Of a DNA stretch of 64,000 nucleotides, positions 1 to 9,128 are shown piece after piece. The DNA comes from Corynebacterium sphenisci DSM 44792 (GTDB lineage: Bacteria; Actinomycetota; Actinomycetes; Mycobacteriales; Mycobacteriaceae). Both the position numbers and the translations under genes were made by a program. The notes beneath the pieces are model-generated. The model saw only the letters and a program-made list of their open reading frames with translations, was not told the origin of the DNA and searched no databases. Positions within the stretch are counted from its first letter, which is position 1. Each line of letters opens with the position of its first letter. The stretch spans positions 372,001 through 436,000 of the forward strand of contig NZ_CP009248.1 of the NCBI RefSeq assembly GCF_001941505.1, written 5' to 3'.

Positions 1-507
1 TTGAACGCGTTCATCATTATGAAGACCGACGTGAACTACGCCTCGTCGATGACCTCCTGGAGCTTTGGCACATTGAATGGGATGCGGCCCCCGGACGCGG
101 TGTTCGTCACGTGCTGCCTCGTCCTCGCCGCGCTCATCTGCCCCTGGGCCGCGCACGTCGGGGCTGCGCTGCGCTGTCACGATGACCTCGCAGTGGCCAT
201 CGGCAGTCCGGTGACGCGGCATCGGGTGCTCTTCGTCTTCCTCGGCGTGGCCGTGACGGCGGTGGTCACCTCCGTGGTGGGCCCGGTGATGTTCGTCGCC
301 TTGACCGCACCGCATATCGCCCGGGGCATCACTCGATCACCCGGCCTGGTGCTGGGCTGCACCGCCGCGGTCGGCGCGATGCTGTTGCTCGCCGCGGACA
401 CCCTCGCCCGTCTGGGTGCGATCGAGCTTCCCGCCGGAGTCGTGACGATGATCCTCGGGGGCGGGTATTTCTTCTGGCTCTTGCTTCGGCTGCAGCATTC
501 GACGTAA
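1..507 (+). CDS. FecCD-family iron-siderophore ABC transporter permease (C-terminal part)
   Basis: The reading frame is open from the window edge to a TAA at 505-507, so this is the C-terminal 168 residues of a longer gene. It is hydrophobic, with several membrane segments. It carries a GPVMFVALTAPHIAR segment, which matches the conserved cytoplasmic loop of FecCD/BtuC permeases that contacts the ATPase. These permeases form the membrane channel of siderophore or haem importers. A matching FecE-type ATPase and a siderophore-binding lipoprotein lie at 4116-6075 on the other strand. The N-terminal half is outside the window and the transported compound cannot be read from the sequence. Confidence 0.85.
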   Translation: MNAFIIMKTDVNYASSMTSWSFGTLNGMRPPDAVFVTCCLVLAALICPWAAHVGAALRCHDDLAVAIGSPVTRHRVLFVFLGVAVTAVVTSVVGPVMFVALTAPHIARGITRSPGLVLGCTAAVGAMLLLAADTLARLGAIELPAGVVTMILGGGYFFWLLLRLQHST

Positions 508-548
508 CCCGACGCCGGCTGAAGCCGGCCCTGTACACCATCGGGAAA

Positions 549-567
549 ATAGGTTAGGGTTGCATAA
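549..567 (+). promoter_or_regulatory. Candidate DtxR/IdeR iron box
   Basis: The 19 bases ATAGGTTAGGGTTGCATAA match 13 of 19 positions of the DtxR consensus TTAGGTTAGCCTAACCTAA as I recall it, with the left half site nearly intact. The site lies about 50 bases upstream of the first ABC transporter start at 615. It suggests iron-dependent repression of the siderophore transporter pair. The right half is poor, so this is a candidate only. Confidence 0.5.
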
Positions 568-614
568 ATTTCAAACTGTCGAGTGTCGAGACGGAAGGTC
601 GTGGAGGAAGGTCG

Positions 615-2384
615 ATGTTGGAGAAGAATCCCGATGAGAGTACCGGGCAGTCGGCCAGGGCGTCTGCGGCCACGCTCGCCGAGTTGACCCGTCCGGTATC
701 GGGTTCACTCCGTGCCGCGGCCGCGCTGCAGGCCGTCGCCTCGGTGGCGGCCATCGCGCCACTGGCCCTGATTGGGCTGATCGGGGGCAGCCTGCTCGAA
801 GGACGCTCGCCAGGAGGGGCTGTGGTCGCGACCGTGGTCGGGGCTCTGATCCTCCGGGTGGTCGCGGAGGCCGCGGCCTTGGCGATATCCCATGACGCGG
901 ACGCCCGACTGCAGCATCACCTCAGATGGCGGATCGTCGACGCGCTCTCCCGGGTTCCGCTGCGCTGGTTCACCGCGACCCCGTCCGGCACCGTTCGCCG
1001 GGCGGTCAGCGATGACGTCGCTGAACTGCATTTTCTGGTGGCACATGCGAAAGTCGAGCAGGTTGCCGGGGTGGTCACTCCGATAGCCGGATTGGCCTGG
1101 TGCGTCCTCCTCGACTGGAGGTTGGCGATCGTGGCGGCCCTGCCGTTGGTCGCCTACGGTCTGCTGTCCTGGATCGCGATGCGCAATGCCGGCTCGGTCA
1201 TGGAGGAAATCGCCGCTGCGCTTGGTCGGATGAGTGCGGCCATCACCGAATTCGTCCACGGCATCGCCGTGGTGAAGGTGTTCGGTACGCGGAGGACGGC
1301 GCACGAGAAGTTCATCGGGGCGGCCGAGGACTACCAGGACACCTACGGGACCTGGGCGCGGACCCTGACCCGGGGTTCGGCCTTGGCCGGGGTGCTGCTC
1401 TCAGCCCCGGTCATCCTTCTGCTCACCCTGGGGATCGGGTTCTGGTTCATTGGGGCCGGCTGGTGTGGTCCGGTGGAGGTGATCGCGGCTGCGTTGATCG
1501 CCATGGTGATTCCCTCGACCGTCGTCTCCCTGGGGTTCAGCGCGCAATTCAGGCGCCAGGCGGAGGCCGCCGCCGAGCGGATCGCGGGCATCCTGGATAC
1601 CCCGGGACTGCCCGCGGCGACCGAGGAGGTCGAGCTCCCCGATGCGGGTATCGAGCTCGTCGACGTCGATTATGCCTACGGAGACGGTGACTTGGCCGTT
1701 CGGGGGCTTTCGCTCGGGTTCCCCGCAGGAAGCACCACCGCACTGGTGGGGGCTTCCGGGGCCGGGAAATCCACGGTGGCGGGCCTCGTCGCACGGTTCG
1801 ATGATCCGGTGCGGGGGCAGGTCCGGATCGGCGGTGTCGACGTCCGGGAGATCCCGCCGCGTCAGCTATACGACACGGTTTCGTTCGTGCTGCAGGACAC
1901 CGGCTTGGTGGGCATGTCCATCGCGGACAACATCCGGCTTGGCCGACCTGCTGCCGGTGATGACGAGGTCCTGGAGGCGGCCCGTCGCGCCCAGGTCGCG
2001 GAGGACGTCCTCGCGCTTCCGGAGGGCTTCGACACTCTCGTCACCAGCGACCACGGGCTCTCCGGGGGGCAGCGGCAGCGGATTGCGGTTGCGCGGGCGA
2101 TCCTGCGCGACGCCCCGGTGGTCGTCCTGGACGAGGCGACCTCCTTCGCCGACCCCGATTCCGAGGCCCGCGTGCAGGCCGCCCTCGGTGAGCTCACCGA
2201 TGACGCCACGGTGATCCTCATCGCGCATCGGCTGCGCACCGTGGTCGACTGCGATCGGATCGTGGTCCTCGACGGCGGCGGTGTCGCCGAAGCGGGTACC
2301 CATGACGAGCTCCTCGCGGCGGGGGGCATCTACGCGGATCTTTGGCATAGGTCGACCACCGGCCAGGAGGAGGGACTTCGATGA
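615..2384 (+). CDS. ABC half-transporter (exporter fold), siderophore type, first subunit
   Basis: The protein has 589 residues: an N-terminal membrane domain of about six helices (residues 30-320) and a C-terminal nucleotide-binding domain. The ATPase has Walker A GASGAGKST near residue 379, signature LSGGQRQR near 482 and Walker B VVVLDEA near 501. The start is ATG 615 with GGAGGAAGG just upstream. It overlaps the next gene by ATGA, so the two are probably translated together and form a heterodimer. Heterodimers of this size in iron loci (YbtP/YbtQ, IrtA/IrtB) import metal-siderophores in spite of the exporter fold. That role is inferred from the iron genes around it; export of a siderophore is the alternative. 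Confidence 0.75.
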   Translation: MLEKNPDESTGQSARASAATLAELTRPVSGSLRAAAALQAVASVAAIAPLALIGLIGGSLLEGRSPGGAVVATVVGALILRVVAEAAALAISHDADARLQHHLRWRIVDALSRVPLRWFTATPSGTVRRAVSDDVAELHFLVAHAKVEQVAGVVTPIAGLAWCVLLDWRLAIVAALPLVAYGLLSWIAMRNAGSVMEEIAAALGRMSAAITEFVHGIAVVKVFGTRRTAHEKFIGAAEDYQDTYGTWARTLTRGSALAGVLLSAPVILLLTLGIGFWFIGAGWCGPVEVIAAALIAMVIPSTVVSLGFSAQFRRQAEAAAERIAGILDTPGLPAATEEVELPDAGIELVDVDYAYGDGDLAVRGLSLGFPAGSTTALVGASGAGKSTVAGLVARFDDPVRGQVRIGGVDVREIPPRQLYDTVSFVLQDTGLVGMSIADNIRLGRPAAGDDEVLEAARRAQVAEDVLALPEGFDTLVTSDHGLSGGQRQRIAVARAILRDAPVVVLDEATSFADPDSEARVQAALGELTDDATVILIAHRLRTVVDCDRIVVLDGGGVAEAGTHDELLAAGGIYADLWHRSTTGQEEGLR

Positions 2385-4141
2385 TTCGGGAACTGTTCGG
2401 GATCGTCGGGAGCCGGCGGCTGACGGCGTATCTGCTCGCCGCGGTGATCTACGGGGTGCTCTCCGGGGCGGCCATGGGGCTGTTGCTCCCGCTGGCTCGA
2501 TCACTCGCCGCCGATGACGGCACTGCCGGGGGGTGGCTGGCGGTGTTGGCCGGCGTGGTCGCGGCGGCGGCGGTGCTGCATTATGTGCAGACCCTTGCGA
2601 TGAACGCGGCCTCGTTGGAGATCGTCGCGGGAATGCACCGCCGAGCGGCCGACGCCCTGGTGGAGGTCCCCCTGGAGTGGTGCACCAGGGAGCGGGCGGC
2701 CTCCGTGGCGGACACCATGATCTCCGGGACCACCGTTGTCGGCATGTCCGTGGCACATCTGCTGTCCCCGGTGCTGTCGACCTTCGCGGCGACGGCCACG
2801 GTGGCGATTGTCGTGTGCTTCGCCGATCCCGGGCTGGCGGCCGCCCTCGTGATCGGCGCACTGGTGGTCTGGGGCGCCGCCCGCTGGGCGACGTCGGTGA
2901 TCGACTCCGGTGAAAGAGCCATCCACGCCCGGCAACTCGCGGTGCAGGAGGCGGTGCTCGATTTCGCCCGGCACCAGCCGGTGCTGCGCTCGGCCGGGGT
3001 CGACGCCCGGTCCTTCGCCCCGGTCGCGGACTCCCTGGACGGGGAACTGCGCGCCAACCGAGGCGCTGGCGGACGCGCCACGGTCGCCGCCGTCCTCGGC
3101 GGAGTGCTCGTGCAGGCGACGCTTTCCGCGGTCATCGTGCTCGCGGTGCACGGCTTCTCGGGAAACCGGATCGATGGGCCGACGGCCTTCGCCGTCATCG
3201 CCCTGGCCGCCAGGTTCACCGGCCCCATCACCGAGCTCGTCGGGCTCTCCAGCGCACTGCGGGTCTCCGCCAGCCAGCTTCGCAGGGTACGTGAAATCCT
3301 CGACGCCCCCTCATTACCGGAACCCGTCGAATCCGCCGCGCCCGAGGCGGCGGGAACCGTCGAATTCCGTGACGTGAGCTTCGGCTACCGCCCGGGGGAG
3401 CCGATCCTGGAGGGGATCGATTTCCGCGTCGCCCCCGGTGAGGTCGTCGGCATCATCGGCCCCTCCGGTTGCGGAAAGACCACCGCGCTGAAGCTGATGG
3501 CGAGGTTCATGGACGTCGACGGCGGTTCGGTGCGGATAGCCGGCCATGATGTCCGCGACTACGACCCGGAGACGCTGATGGGGCAGCTGTCGGTGGTGTT
3601 CCAGGACGTGTACCTGTTCGAGGGGACGCTGCGGGACAATATCGCCGTCGGCCGGCCTGACGCGGCCGAGGCGGAGATCCTGGCCGCCGCCCACGCCGCC
3701 GGGGTGGACGAGATCGCCGCACGGCTCGACGGGGGCTTCGACGCGCCCGTGGGGGAGGGGGGACGGATGCTCTCCGGAGGCGAGCGCCAGCGCATCTCCA
3801 TCGCACGCGCATTGCTCAAGGACGCGCCCATCGTGCTTCTCGACGAGGCGACGGCGTCCCTTGACGCATTCAACGAGCAGTTCATCCTCGATGGCATCGC
3901 CGAACTGGCCCGCGACCGCACGGTGATCATGGTCGCCCATCGGTCCTCGGCCCTACGGCACTGCGACCGGTTCATCGTGCTCGACGGGGAGGGGGGCGTC
4001 GACGCCATCGGCGATGACGCGACCCTGCGGGAGAGCAGCGCCGTGTACCGGCGGTTCCTCGAGTCCGCGGAGTCCGCGGCGGGTTGGAGCATCGGCGGCG
4101 CGGGGCCGCGGACGGTCAGGCGCGGCCGAGCGGGACGATGA
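2381..4141 (+). CDS. ABC half-transporter (exporter fold), siderophore type, second subunit
   Basis: The protein has 586 residues and the same TMD-NBD layout as its upstream partner. Walker A GPSGCGKTT is near residue 360, signature LSGGERQR near 464 and Walker B IVLLDEA near 484. The start ATG 2381 overlaps the previous stop, with AGGAGGGA ahead of it. The 3' end runs 26 bases past the end of the convergent FecE-type gene, so both transcripts are antisense to each other there. Function is as for its partner, most likely YbtPQ/IrtAB-like ferric-siderophore uptake; neither subunit carries the siderophore-reductase domain seen in IrtA. Confidence 0.75.
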   Translation: MIRELFGIVGSRRLTAYLLAAVIYGVLSGAAMGLLLPLARSLAADDGTAGGWLAVLAGVVAAAAVLHYVQTLAMNAASLEIVAGMHRRAADALVEVPLEWCTRERAASVADTMISGTTVVGMSVAHLLSPVLSTFAATATVAIVVCFADPGLAAALVIGALVVWGAARWATSVIDSGERAIHARQLAVQEAVLDFARHQPVLRSAGVDARSFAPVADSLDGELRANRGAGGRATVAAVLGGVLVQATLSAVIVLAVHGFSGNRIDGPTAFAVIALAARFTGPITELVGLSSALRVSASQLRRVREILDAPSLPEPVESAAPEAAGTVEFRDVSFGYRPGEPILEGIDFRVAPGEVVGIIGPSGCGKTTALKLMARFMDVDGGSVRIAGHDVRDYDPETLMGQLSVVFQDVYLFEGTLRDNIAVGRPDAAEAEILAAAHAAGVDEIAARLDGGFDAPVGEGGRMLSGGERQRISIARALLKDAPIVLLDEATASLDAFNEQFILDGIAELARDRTVIMVAHRSSALRHCDRFIVLDGEGGVDAIGDDATLRESSAVYRRFLESAESAAGWSIGGAGPRTVRRGRAGR

Positions 4142-4904
4142 GGGGCCGATCGCCGGCCGGGTCATCGAGGAGCGCGGCCTCGAGGCCGAATACCCGACGC
4201 AGCAGCTCCACGGTGAAGACCTCCCGTGGATGCCCCTGGGCCACGATGCGCCCCTCATGCATGACCAGGACCTCGTCGGCGTAGCGCGCGGTGAGCAGCA
4301 GATCATGGAGGACGACGACGACGGTCTTCCCGCGGTCGCGGCTCAACGTGACGATGAGCTCGAGCACCTCGATGCAGGTGGCGAGATCGAGGTAGGTCGT
4401 GGGCTCGTCCAGGAGCAGCGTGGGGGTGTCCTGCGCCAGGGCCATCGCGATCCACGCCCGCTGACGCTGTCCCCCGGAGAGCTCATCGACCGGGATTCCG
4501 GCGAGCTCACCCAGGTGCGTGAGCATCAGGGCATCGGCGATGGCGGCATCGTCCGCGCTCGACCATTGCCGTGTCACCGAATGGTGGGGATGCCTGCCCA
4601 GGGCCACCAGATCCCGGACCAGCAGGCCCTCCGGTGCGATGGGGGACTGCGGGAGCATGCCCAGCAGCTGCGCCACCCGCCGAGTGGGGAGTCGATGGAT
4701 GTCCTCCCCGTTCAGGAGCACCCGCCCGGTCCTCGCCGGCAGCAGCCTGCTGCAGACCTTCAGCAGCGTGGATTTTCCGCAGCCGTTCGGCCCCACCACC
4801 GCAGTGAGTCGGCCTGCGGGGAAGGTCGCCGTCACATCGGGCAGGATCGCCGCGTCCCCGTAGGTGACCCCCACGTGGTTCGCGTGGAGCCCGAGTTCGG
4901 GCAT
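4116..4904 (-). CDS. FecE/FepC-type siderophore ABC transporter ATPase
   Basis: Cytoplasmic ATPase of 262 residues that would power a FecCD permease. Walker A GPNGCGKST is at 38-46, signature LSGGQ at 142-146 and Walker B LLLDEP at 163-168; the PTTYLD sequence that follows is typical of the iron/B12 importer family. ATG 4904 is preferred over in-frame upstream codons because GAGGAGAACGACC precedes it. It lies 184 bases downstream of the siderophore-binding lipoprotein on the same strand and is probably co-transcribed with it. The 3' end overlaps the convergent ABC half-transporter by 26 bases. Confidence 0.85.
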   Translation of the reverse strand: MPELGLHANHVGVTYGDAAILPDVTATFPAGRLTAVVGPNGCGKSTLLKVCSRLLPARTGRVLLNGEDIHRLPTRRVAQLLGMLPQSPIAPEGLLVRDLVALGRHPHHSVTRQWSSADDAAIADALMLTHLGELAGIPVDELSGGQRQRAWIAMALAQDTPTLLLDEPTTYLDLATCIEVLELIVTLSRDRGKTVVVVLHDLLLTARYADEVLVMHEGRIVAQGHPREVFTVELLRRVFGLEAALLDDPAGDRPLIVPLGRA

Positions 4905-5088
4905 GGTCGTTCTCCTCATCGATGATCGGGCCCAGAGCCTCATAAGGCGAGGCGGGCGTTATCACTAGCCTTCCGCCGTTTGCGTCCCTGGGTGCCGGGT
5001 TCTTGGGCGGGCCGGCAGACGCCATGGCGCGAGCCCCGAAGCACCTCGTTGTGTTGGGGCCCGCGCAGGGTTAACCGGAGTAGCCGGA

Positions 5089-6075
5089 TTAGCCCTCGAT
5101 TTCGGAGAGGAAGGTCTCCCAGAGGTCGCCGATGGTCTCCGTGGTGGTGGTCTCCTCGCCCTTGGCGATCGCCTCCAGGTCGACGGCGGTGCCGAAGAAG
5201 GAGAAGGGGGTCGAGACGAACCACAGCTCACCGAGCGGGCGGATCTGCTCGCCGGTGAGCTCCTTGGCGGTGGGCAGCTCGAGCAGCGAATCCGGGGTGT
5301 AGAAGGTCCCCTCGGGCAGCACGATCAGGTCTGCGTCCTGCTCCGGGATCAGCTCCGGGGACAGATCCACCCACGCGGTGTCGGCGTCCTTCTTCTGGAA
5401 CTCGGGGCGATCGAATCCGGCGTCCGCGATCAGAGTCGAGCTGGGCGCACTCGGCGGCATGGTGAAGTTCATCGAGCCGAAGGTGTTGCCGAGCAGGGAG
5501 AGCGTACGGTCTCCGGCATCGCCGGATGCCGCCTCCAGGCGCTTCTCGATAGCAGCGATCTGCCGTTCGATGCGTCCCTCGTCGGCGCCGAGGAGCTCGC
5601 CGTTCTTCTCGGTCAGCTCACGCCAGGTCCCCGTGATCGGGAGCACCACGGTGGGGGCGATTTCGGAGAGCTTGTCGAATTCCATGCCGGTCGGCCCCTC
5701 TGGGCCGGTGCCCAGCAGCATGTCGGGCTCCAGCGACTCGACCTCCTCCAGCGGCGGCAGCTCCACGGCACCGGCCTCCCGGAGTTCGACCCCGGCGGCC
5801 TCGAGGATGCCGGCGGTGCCCTCGTCGGAGGACGAGGTGTAGACGATGGCGGGCTCCAGCCCGGCGGCGAGGGCGGCGATGCCGGCGTTCTCGTCGAAGG
5901 CGACGAGCTTGGCGGGCGTCACCGGCACCGTGGCCTCACCCACCTCGTGGGTTACGGTGCGGGTCTCGTTCTCGGCCGCGGCCCCGTTCGATTCGTCCTC
6001 GCCGGAGCAGCCGGTGAGGATCAGGGCGGTGGCGGTGGTGGCCGCCAAGGCCATGCGGGAAAGCATTCGGGTCAT
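5089..6075 (-). CDS. Iron-siderophore-binding lipoprotein (FecB/FepB type)
   Basis: Lipoprotein of 328 residues with a short basic N-terminus, a hydrophobic stretch and lipobox LTGC, giving a lipidated Cys23. The mature part resembles class III substrate-binding proteins for ferric siderophores: an early segment on reading a free aspartate/asparagine pair, then the LEPDMLLGTG-type segment typical of the periplasmic-binding FecB fold. ATG 6075 was chosen because AGAGGAAA lies just upstream; the frame stays open for 30 more codons. It captures the siderophore outside the membrane and delivers it to the permease. A candidate DtxR box lies about 55 bases upstream. Confidence 0.85.
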   Translation of the reverse strand: MTRMLSRMALAATTATALILTGCSGEDESNGAAAENETRTVTHEVGEATVPVTPAKLVAFDENAGIAALAAGLEPAIVYTSSSDEGTAGILEAAGVELREAGAVELPPLEEVESLEPDMLLGTGPEGPTGMEFDKLSEIAPTVVLPITGTWRELTEKNGELLGADEGRIERQIAAIEKRLEAASGDAGDRTLSLLGNTFGSMNFTMPPSAPSSTLIADAGFDRPEFQKKDADTAWVDLSPELIPEQDADLIVLPEGTFYTPDSLLELPTAKELTGEQIRPLGELWFVSTPFSFFGTAVDLEAIAKGEETTTTETIGDLWETFLSEIEG

Positions 6076-6129
6076 GAGAGATTTCCTCTGGGTCGGGGAT
6101 GGTTGCGGAGCGGATATCACTCCGCGCAG

Positions 6130-6148
6130 ATAGGTTACCGACCCTATG
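6130..6148 (-). promoter_or_regulatory. Candidate DtxR/IdeR iron box before the siderophore-binding protein
   Basis: ATAGGTTACCGACCCTAT is an imperfect inverted repeat (ATAGG...CCTAT) that shares the eight bases ATAGGTTA with the candidate box at 549-567. It sits between a TTGCCT-like -35 region and the lipoprotein start at 6075. Only about half of the consensus positions match, so confidence is limited. Confidence 0.4.
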
Positions 6149-6353
6149 CTCAAAATGTAAGGCAAGGCTCATATTGTGGTGCGCTATCGGGTGTGGGGGC
6201 GGTGCGTGACTAGGGTTTCGCGTTTCGCTGACCCTCGAGTCGAGCCCGGTCCAAGCACAGACATCGGTTGTGAGGCGAGCCTTGGGTTGATTAGGGTGGG
6301 GCCCCGCAGTGACCTCGGTGGGGTCGCGGAGGACTAGGGAACGGAGCGCGGTA

Positions 6354-7625
6354 ATGAAGGAGAAGGGTGCTTCCGCAGCCGACGCGGAAACTGGTACGCG
6401 GCCGGCGGTCACCGCCACCGGGAGCGCAGACCCGTTGCCCGGATCGTCGTGGTGGCTGGCCGGGCCCTGCCTGGCGCTGCTCGCCTTCTTCATCGACGAC
6501 TACATCGTCGCCGGGCTGCTGCCGGAGGTCAGCGCCGGGCTGGGAGTGGGCGAGGCCGCCGCCGGCCAGCTGGTCACCGTGTTCTCGCTGACCATGGCGG
6601 TGGCCACCCCGGTGGCCGCGGTGGTCTTCGCGCGCACCCCGCGCCGCCGGCTGCTGCCGGCGGCGCTGGGCGCCTTCATCGCCGCCAACGCGGCGATGAC
6701 CCTGGTGGACCATTACGCGGCGGCGATGCTGCTGCGGGTGGCCTCCGCGGCGGCGGCCGCCGCCGCGGTGCCCGCCATCTTCGCCGCGGTCGCGGATCTC
6801 TCCCCCGAGGAGCGGCGGGGCCGCAACCTGGCGGTGCTGTCCACCGCGGCGACGGTGTCCATCGCCGTCGGCGTGCCCTGCGGCACCTGGCTGGCCGCCC
6901 GCGGCGGCTGGCACGCCGCCTTCGCGGCGATGGCCGCCCTGGGCGCGGTGGCCCTGGTGGTGCTCGCGCTCACCCTGCCGGCGCCGCCGACCCCGCCGGC
7001 GACGCCGCTGCGCGAGCAGTTGGCGGTGCTCGCCGGGCGCCGGATCTCCCTGGCCCTGCTCGGCGCGGCGGTGGCCGTCGCCGGCGCGCTGACCCTGGTC
7101 ACCTACATCGCCCCCTACCTGGAGCAGACCCTGGGCCGGGCGGATCTGCGGCCGGCCCTGTTCGCCGTCTTCGGGATCTGCGCCACGGCGGGCACCCTGC
7201 TCGGCGGGGCGGTCAGCGACCGGATCGGCCCGGACCGGACCATCGTGACCGGCCTGGGCGCCTACGTCCTGGTGCTGCTCGGCTTCGCCGCCGCCTGGTG
7301 GGCCCGCCCGGTGGGGCTGCCGGCCTTCATCCCGCTGGTGCTGGCCTGGGGCGTCTTCACGCACTGGTCCGCCCCGGCGATCCAGGTGCGGCTGCACCAG
7401 TTGGCCGGGCCCCTGGCCACCCAGGCGCTGGCGCTGAACAGCTCCCTGGGCGCGGTGGGCGTGGCCGCCGGGGCGGCGCTCGGCGGGCTGCTGCTCACCA
7501 TCGGCCCGGTGGGGGTGCTGCCGGTGGCCGGGGCGGTGCTCGCCGGCATCGGCCTGGCCCTGCTGCGGGCCGCCTTCCGCGGGGCCCCCGAGCCGGCCCC
7601 GGCCGGGCCCGCCGGCGGGGGATAG
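6354..7625 (+). CDS. MFS transporter, DHA1-like drug/metabolite efflux family
   Basis: Integral membrane protein of 423 residues with about twelve hydrophobic segments and no soluble domain. It has the DHA1 layout of the CmlA/AraJ type, including a short basic loop with RTPRRR near residue 90 between helices 2 and 3. ATG 6354 has GGAG seven bases upstream; a GTG at 6309 in the same frame would add 15 residues and cannot be excluded. It is transcribed away from the iron locus. Export of a siderophore is possible from its position, but its codon use is that of the core genome, unlike the iron genes, so the link is weak. The substrate is unknown. Confidence 0.7.
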   Translation: MKEKGASAADAETGTRPAVTATGSADPLPGSSWWLAGPCLALLAFFIDDYIVAGLLPEVSAGLGVGEAAAGQLVTVFSLTMAVATPVAAVVFARTPRRRLLPAALGAFIAANAAMTLVDHYAAAMLLRVASAAAAAAAVPAIFAAVADLSPEERRGRNLAVLSTAATVSIAVGVPCGTWLAARGGWHAAFAAMAALGAVALVVLALTLPAPPTPPATPLREQLAVLAGRRISLALLGAAVAVAGALTLVTYIAPYLEQTLGRADLRPALFAVFGICATAGTLLGGAVSDRIGPDRTIVTGLGAYVLVLLGFAAAWWARPVGLPAFIPLVLAWGVFTHWSAPAIQVRLHQLAGPLATQALALNSSLGAVGVAAGAALGGLLLTIGPVGVLPVAGAVLAGIGLALLRAAFRGAPEPAPAGPAGGG

Positions 7626-7793
7626 GCCGGTGCGCCCGGCCCGCCCCGGGGCGCCCTCGCCGGGGAGGGATCGGGCGCGGGGCGGGGGCGCTGGTAGACT
7701 CGCACCGTCATACGACCGTTACCTAACCTGCGTGGCAGTCGTCCGGGGCATCCCGCGCCCCGGGCCGGCCGGCCACGCACCAGGAGGATGCAC

Positions 7794-9128
7794 GTGCCCA
7801 CCGGATTCCTGGCGGCGCTGCGCGACCCCGACCTGCGGAAGAAGATCCTGTTCACCCTGGGCATGGTCATCCTCTACCGCATCGGCGCGCAGATCCCGAC
7901 CCCCGGCGTCGACTACAACCTGGTCAGCGCGCGGCTGGACGCGGTCACCCAGGACCAGTCCAGCGTCTACAACCTGATCAACCTGTTCTCCGGCGGGGCG
8001 CTGCTGCAGATCGCCGTGTTCGGCATCGGCATCATGCCCTACATCACCTCCTCCATCATCGTGCAGCTGCTCACCGTGGTCATCCCGCATTTCGAGCAGC
8101 TGAAGAAGGAGGGCCAGACCGGGCAGGCGAAGATGACCCAGTACACCCGGTACCTCACCGTGGCGCTGGCACTGCTGCAGTCCGCGGGCATCGTGGCCAT
8201 GGCCGACCGCGGGGCGCTGCTCGGCGGCGGCCAGTCGCTGCTGGTGCCCGGGGCCGGGATCTGGGACATGGCGGTGATGGTGGTCGTGCTCACCGCCGGC
8301 GCGGTGCTGGTGATGTGGTTCGGCGAGCTCATCACCGACCGGGGGGTGGGCAACGGCATGTCCCTGCTCATCTTCGCCGGCATCGCCGCGCAGATGCCCG
8401 CCTCCGGGGCGCAGGTGCTGCAGCAGTCCGGCGGGCTGGTCTTCGCCATCGTGATGACCGTGGTGCTGCTGCTCATCATCGCGGTGATCTTCATCGAGCA
8501 GGGCCAGCGCCGGATCCCGGTGCAGTACGCCAAGCGGATGGTCGGCCGCCGGCAGTACGGGGGCACCTCCACCTACCTGCCGCTGAAGGTCAACCAGGCC
8601 GGCGTGATCCCGGTGATCTTCGCCTCCTCGCTCATCTACGTGCCGGTGCTGATCACCCAGATCGTGCTCTCCGGCCAGCAGAACCCGAACCTGGACAACT
8701 GGTGGCAGCGCAATGTCATCCAGTACCTGCAGAACCCCTCCAGCTGGCAGTACATCCTGGGCTTCTTCCTGCTCATCGTGTTCTTCTCCTTCTTCTACGT
8801 CTCCGTGCAGTACGACCCGAACGACCAGGCGGAGAACATGAAGAAGTACGGCGGCTTCATCCCCGGCTACCGGCCGGGCCGGCCCACCGCGGAGTACCTG
8901 GGCTACGTGATAACCCGACTGTTGACCGTCGGTTCGTTGTACCTTGGACTTATCGCCGTGGTCCCCAACCTCGCCCTCGACCTCGGCGTCGGCGGCGCCA
9001 CCGGCAGCTCCGGCGGCGGCATGTTCGGCGGCACGGCCCTGCTGATCCTGGTCAGCGTGGCCCTCACCACGGTGAAGCAGATCGAGAGCCAGATGATGCA
9101 ACGCAACTACGAAGGGTTTTTGAAGTGA
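7794..9128 (+). CDS. secY: Preprotein translocase subunit SecY
   Basis: Ten-helix channel protein of the Sec translocon, 444 residues. The N-terminal region ([12 protein letters not shown], then [12 protein letters not shown]) and the loop [26 protein letters not shown] are characteristic. GTG 7794 is preferred over ATG 7788, because GGAGG at 7783-7787 touches the ATG but is correctly spaced from the GTG. The stop overlaps the adk start by GTGA, so secY and adk are coupled. Codons around 8910-8955 are unusually AT-rich for this genome and overlap a candidate internal promoter. Confidence 0.97.
   Translation: MPTGFLAALRDPDLRKKILFTLGMVILYRIGAQIPTPGVDYNLVSARLDAVTQDQSSVYNLINLFSGGALLQIAVFGIGIMPYITSSIIVQLLTVVIPHFEQLKKEGQTGQAKMTQYTRYLTVALALLQSAGIVAMADRGALLGGGQSLLVPGAGIWDMAVMVVVLTAGAVLVMWFGELITDRGVGNGMSLLIFAGIAAQMPASGAQVLQQSGGLVFAIVMTVVLLLIIAVIFIEQGQRRIPVQYAKRMVGRRQYGGTSTYLPLKVNQAGVIPVIFASSLIYVPVLITQIVLSGQQNPNLDNWWQRNVIQYLQNPSSWQYILGFFLLIVFFSFFYVSVQYDPNDQAENMKKYGGFIPGYRPGRPTAEYLGYVITRLLTVGSLYLGLIAVVPNLALDLGVGGATGSSGGGMFGGTALLILVSVALTTVKQIESQMMQRNYEGFLK
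8922..8950 (+). promoter_or_regulatory. Candidate promoter inside secY for adk-map
   Basis: TTGACC at 8922-8927 and TGGACT at 8945-8950 are separated by 17 bases. They lie in a short run of codons that are rare here (ATA, CGA, TTG, GGT, TCG, CTT, GGA). This suggests that the coding sequence is constrained by a promoter about 170 bases before adk. Confidence 0.45.

Noticed and set aside
7713..7731. CCTAACCT half site resembling a DtxR box before secY
   Set aside because: No matching left half, and iron control of secY is implausible.
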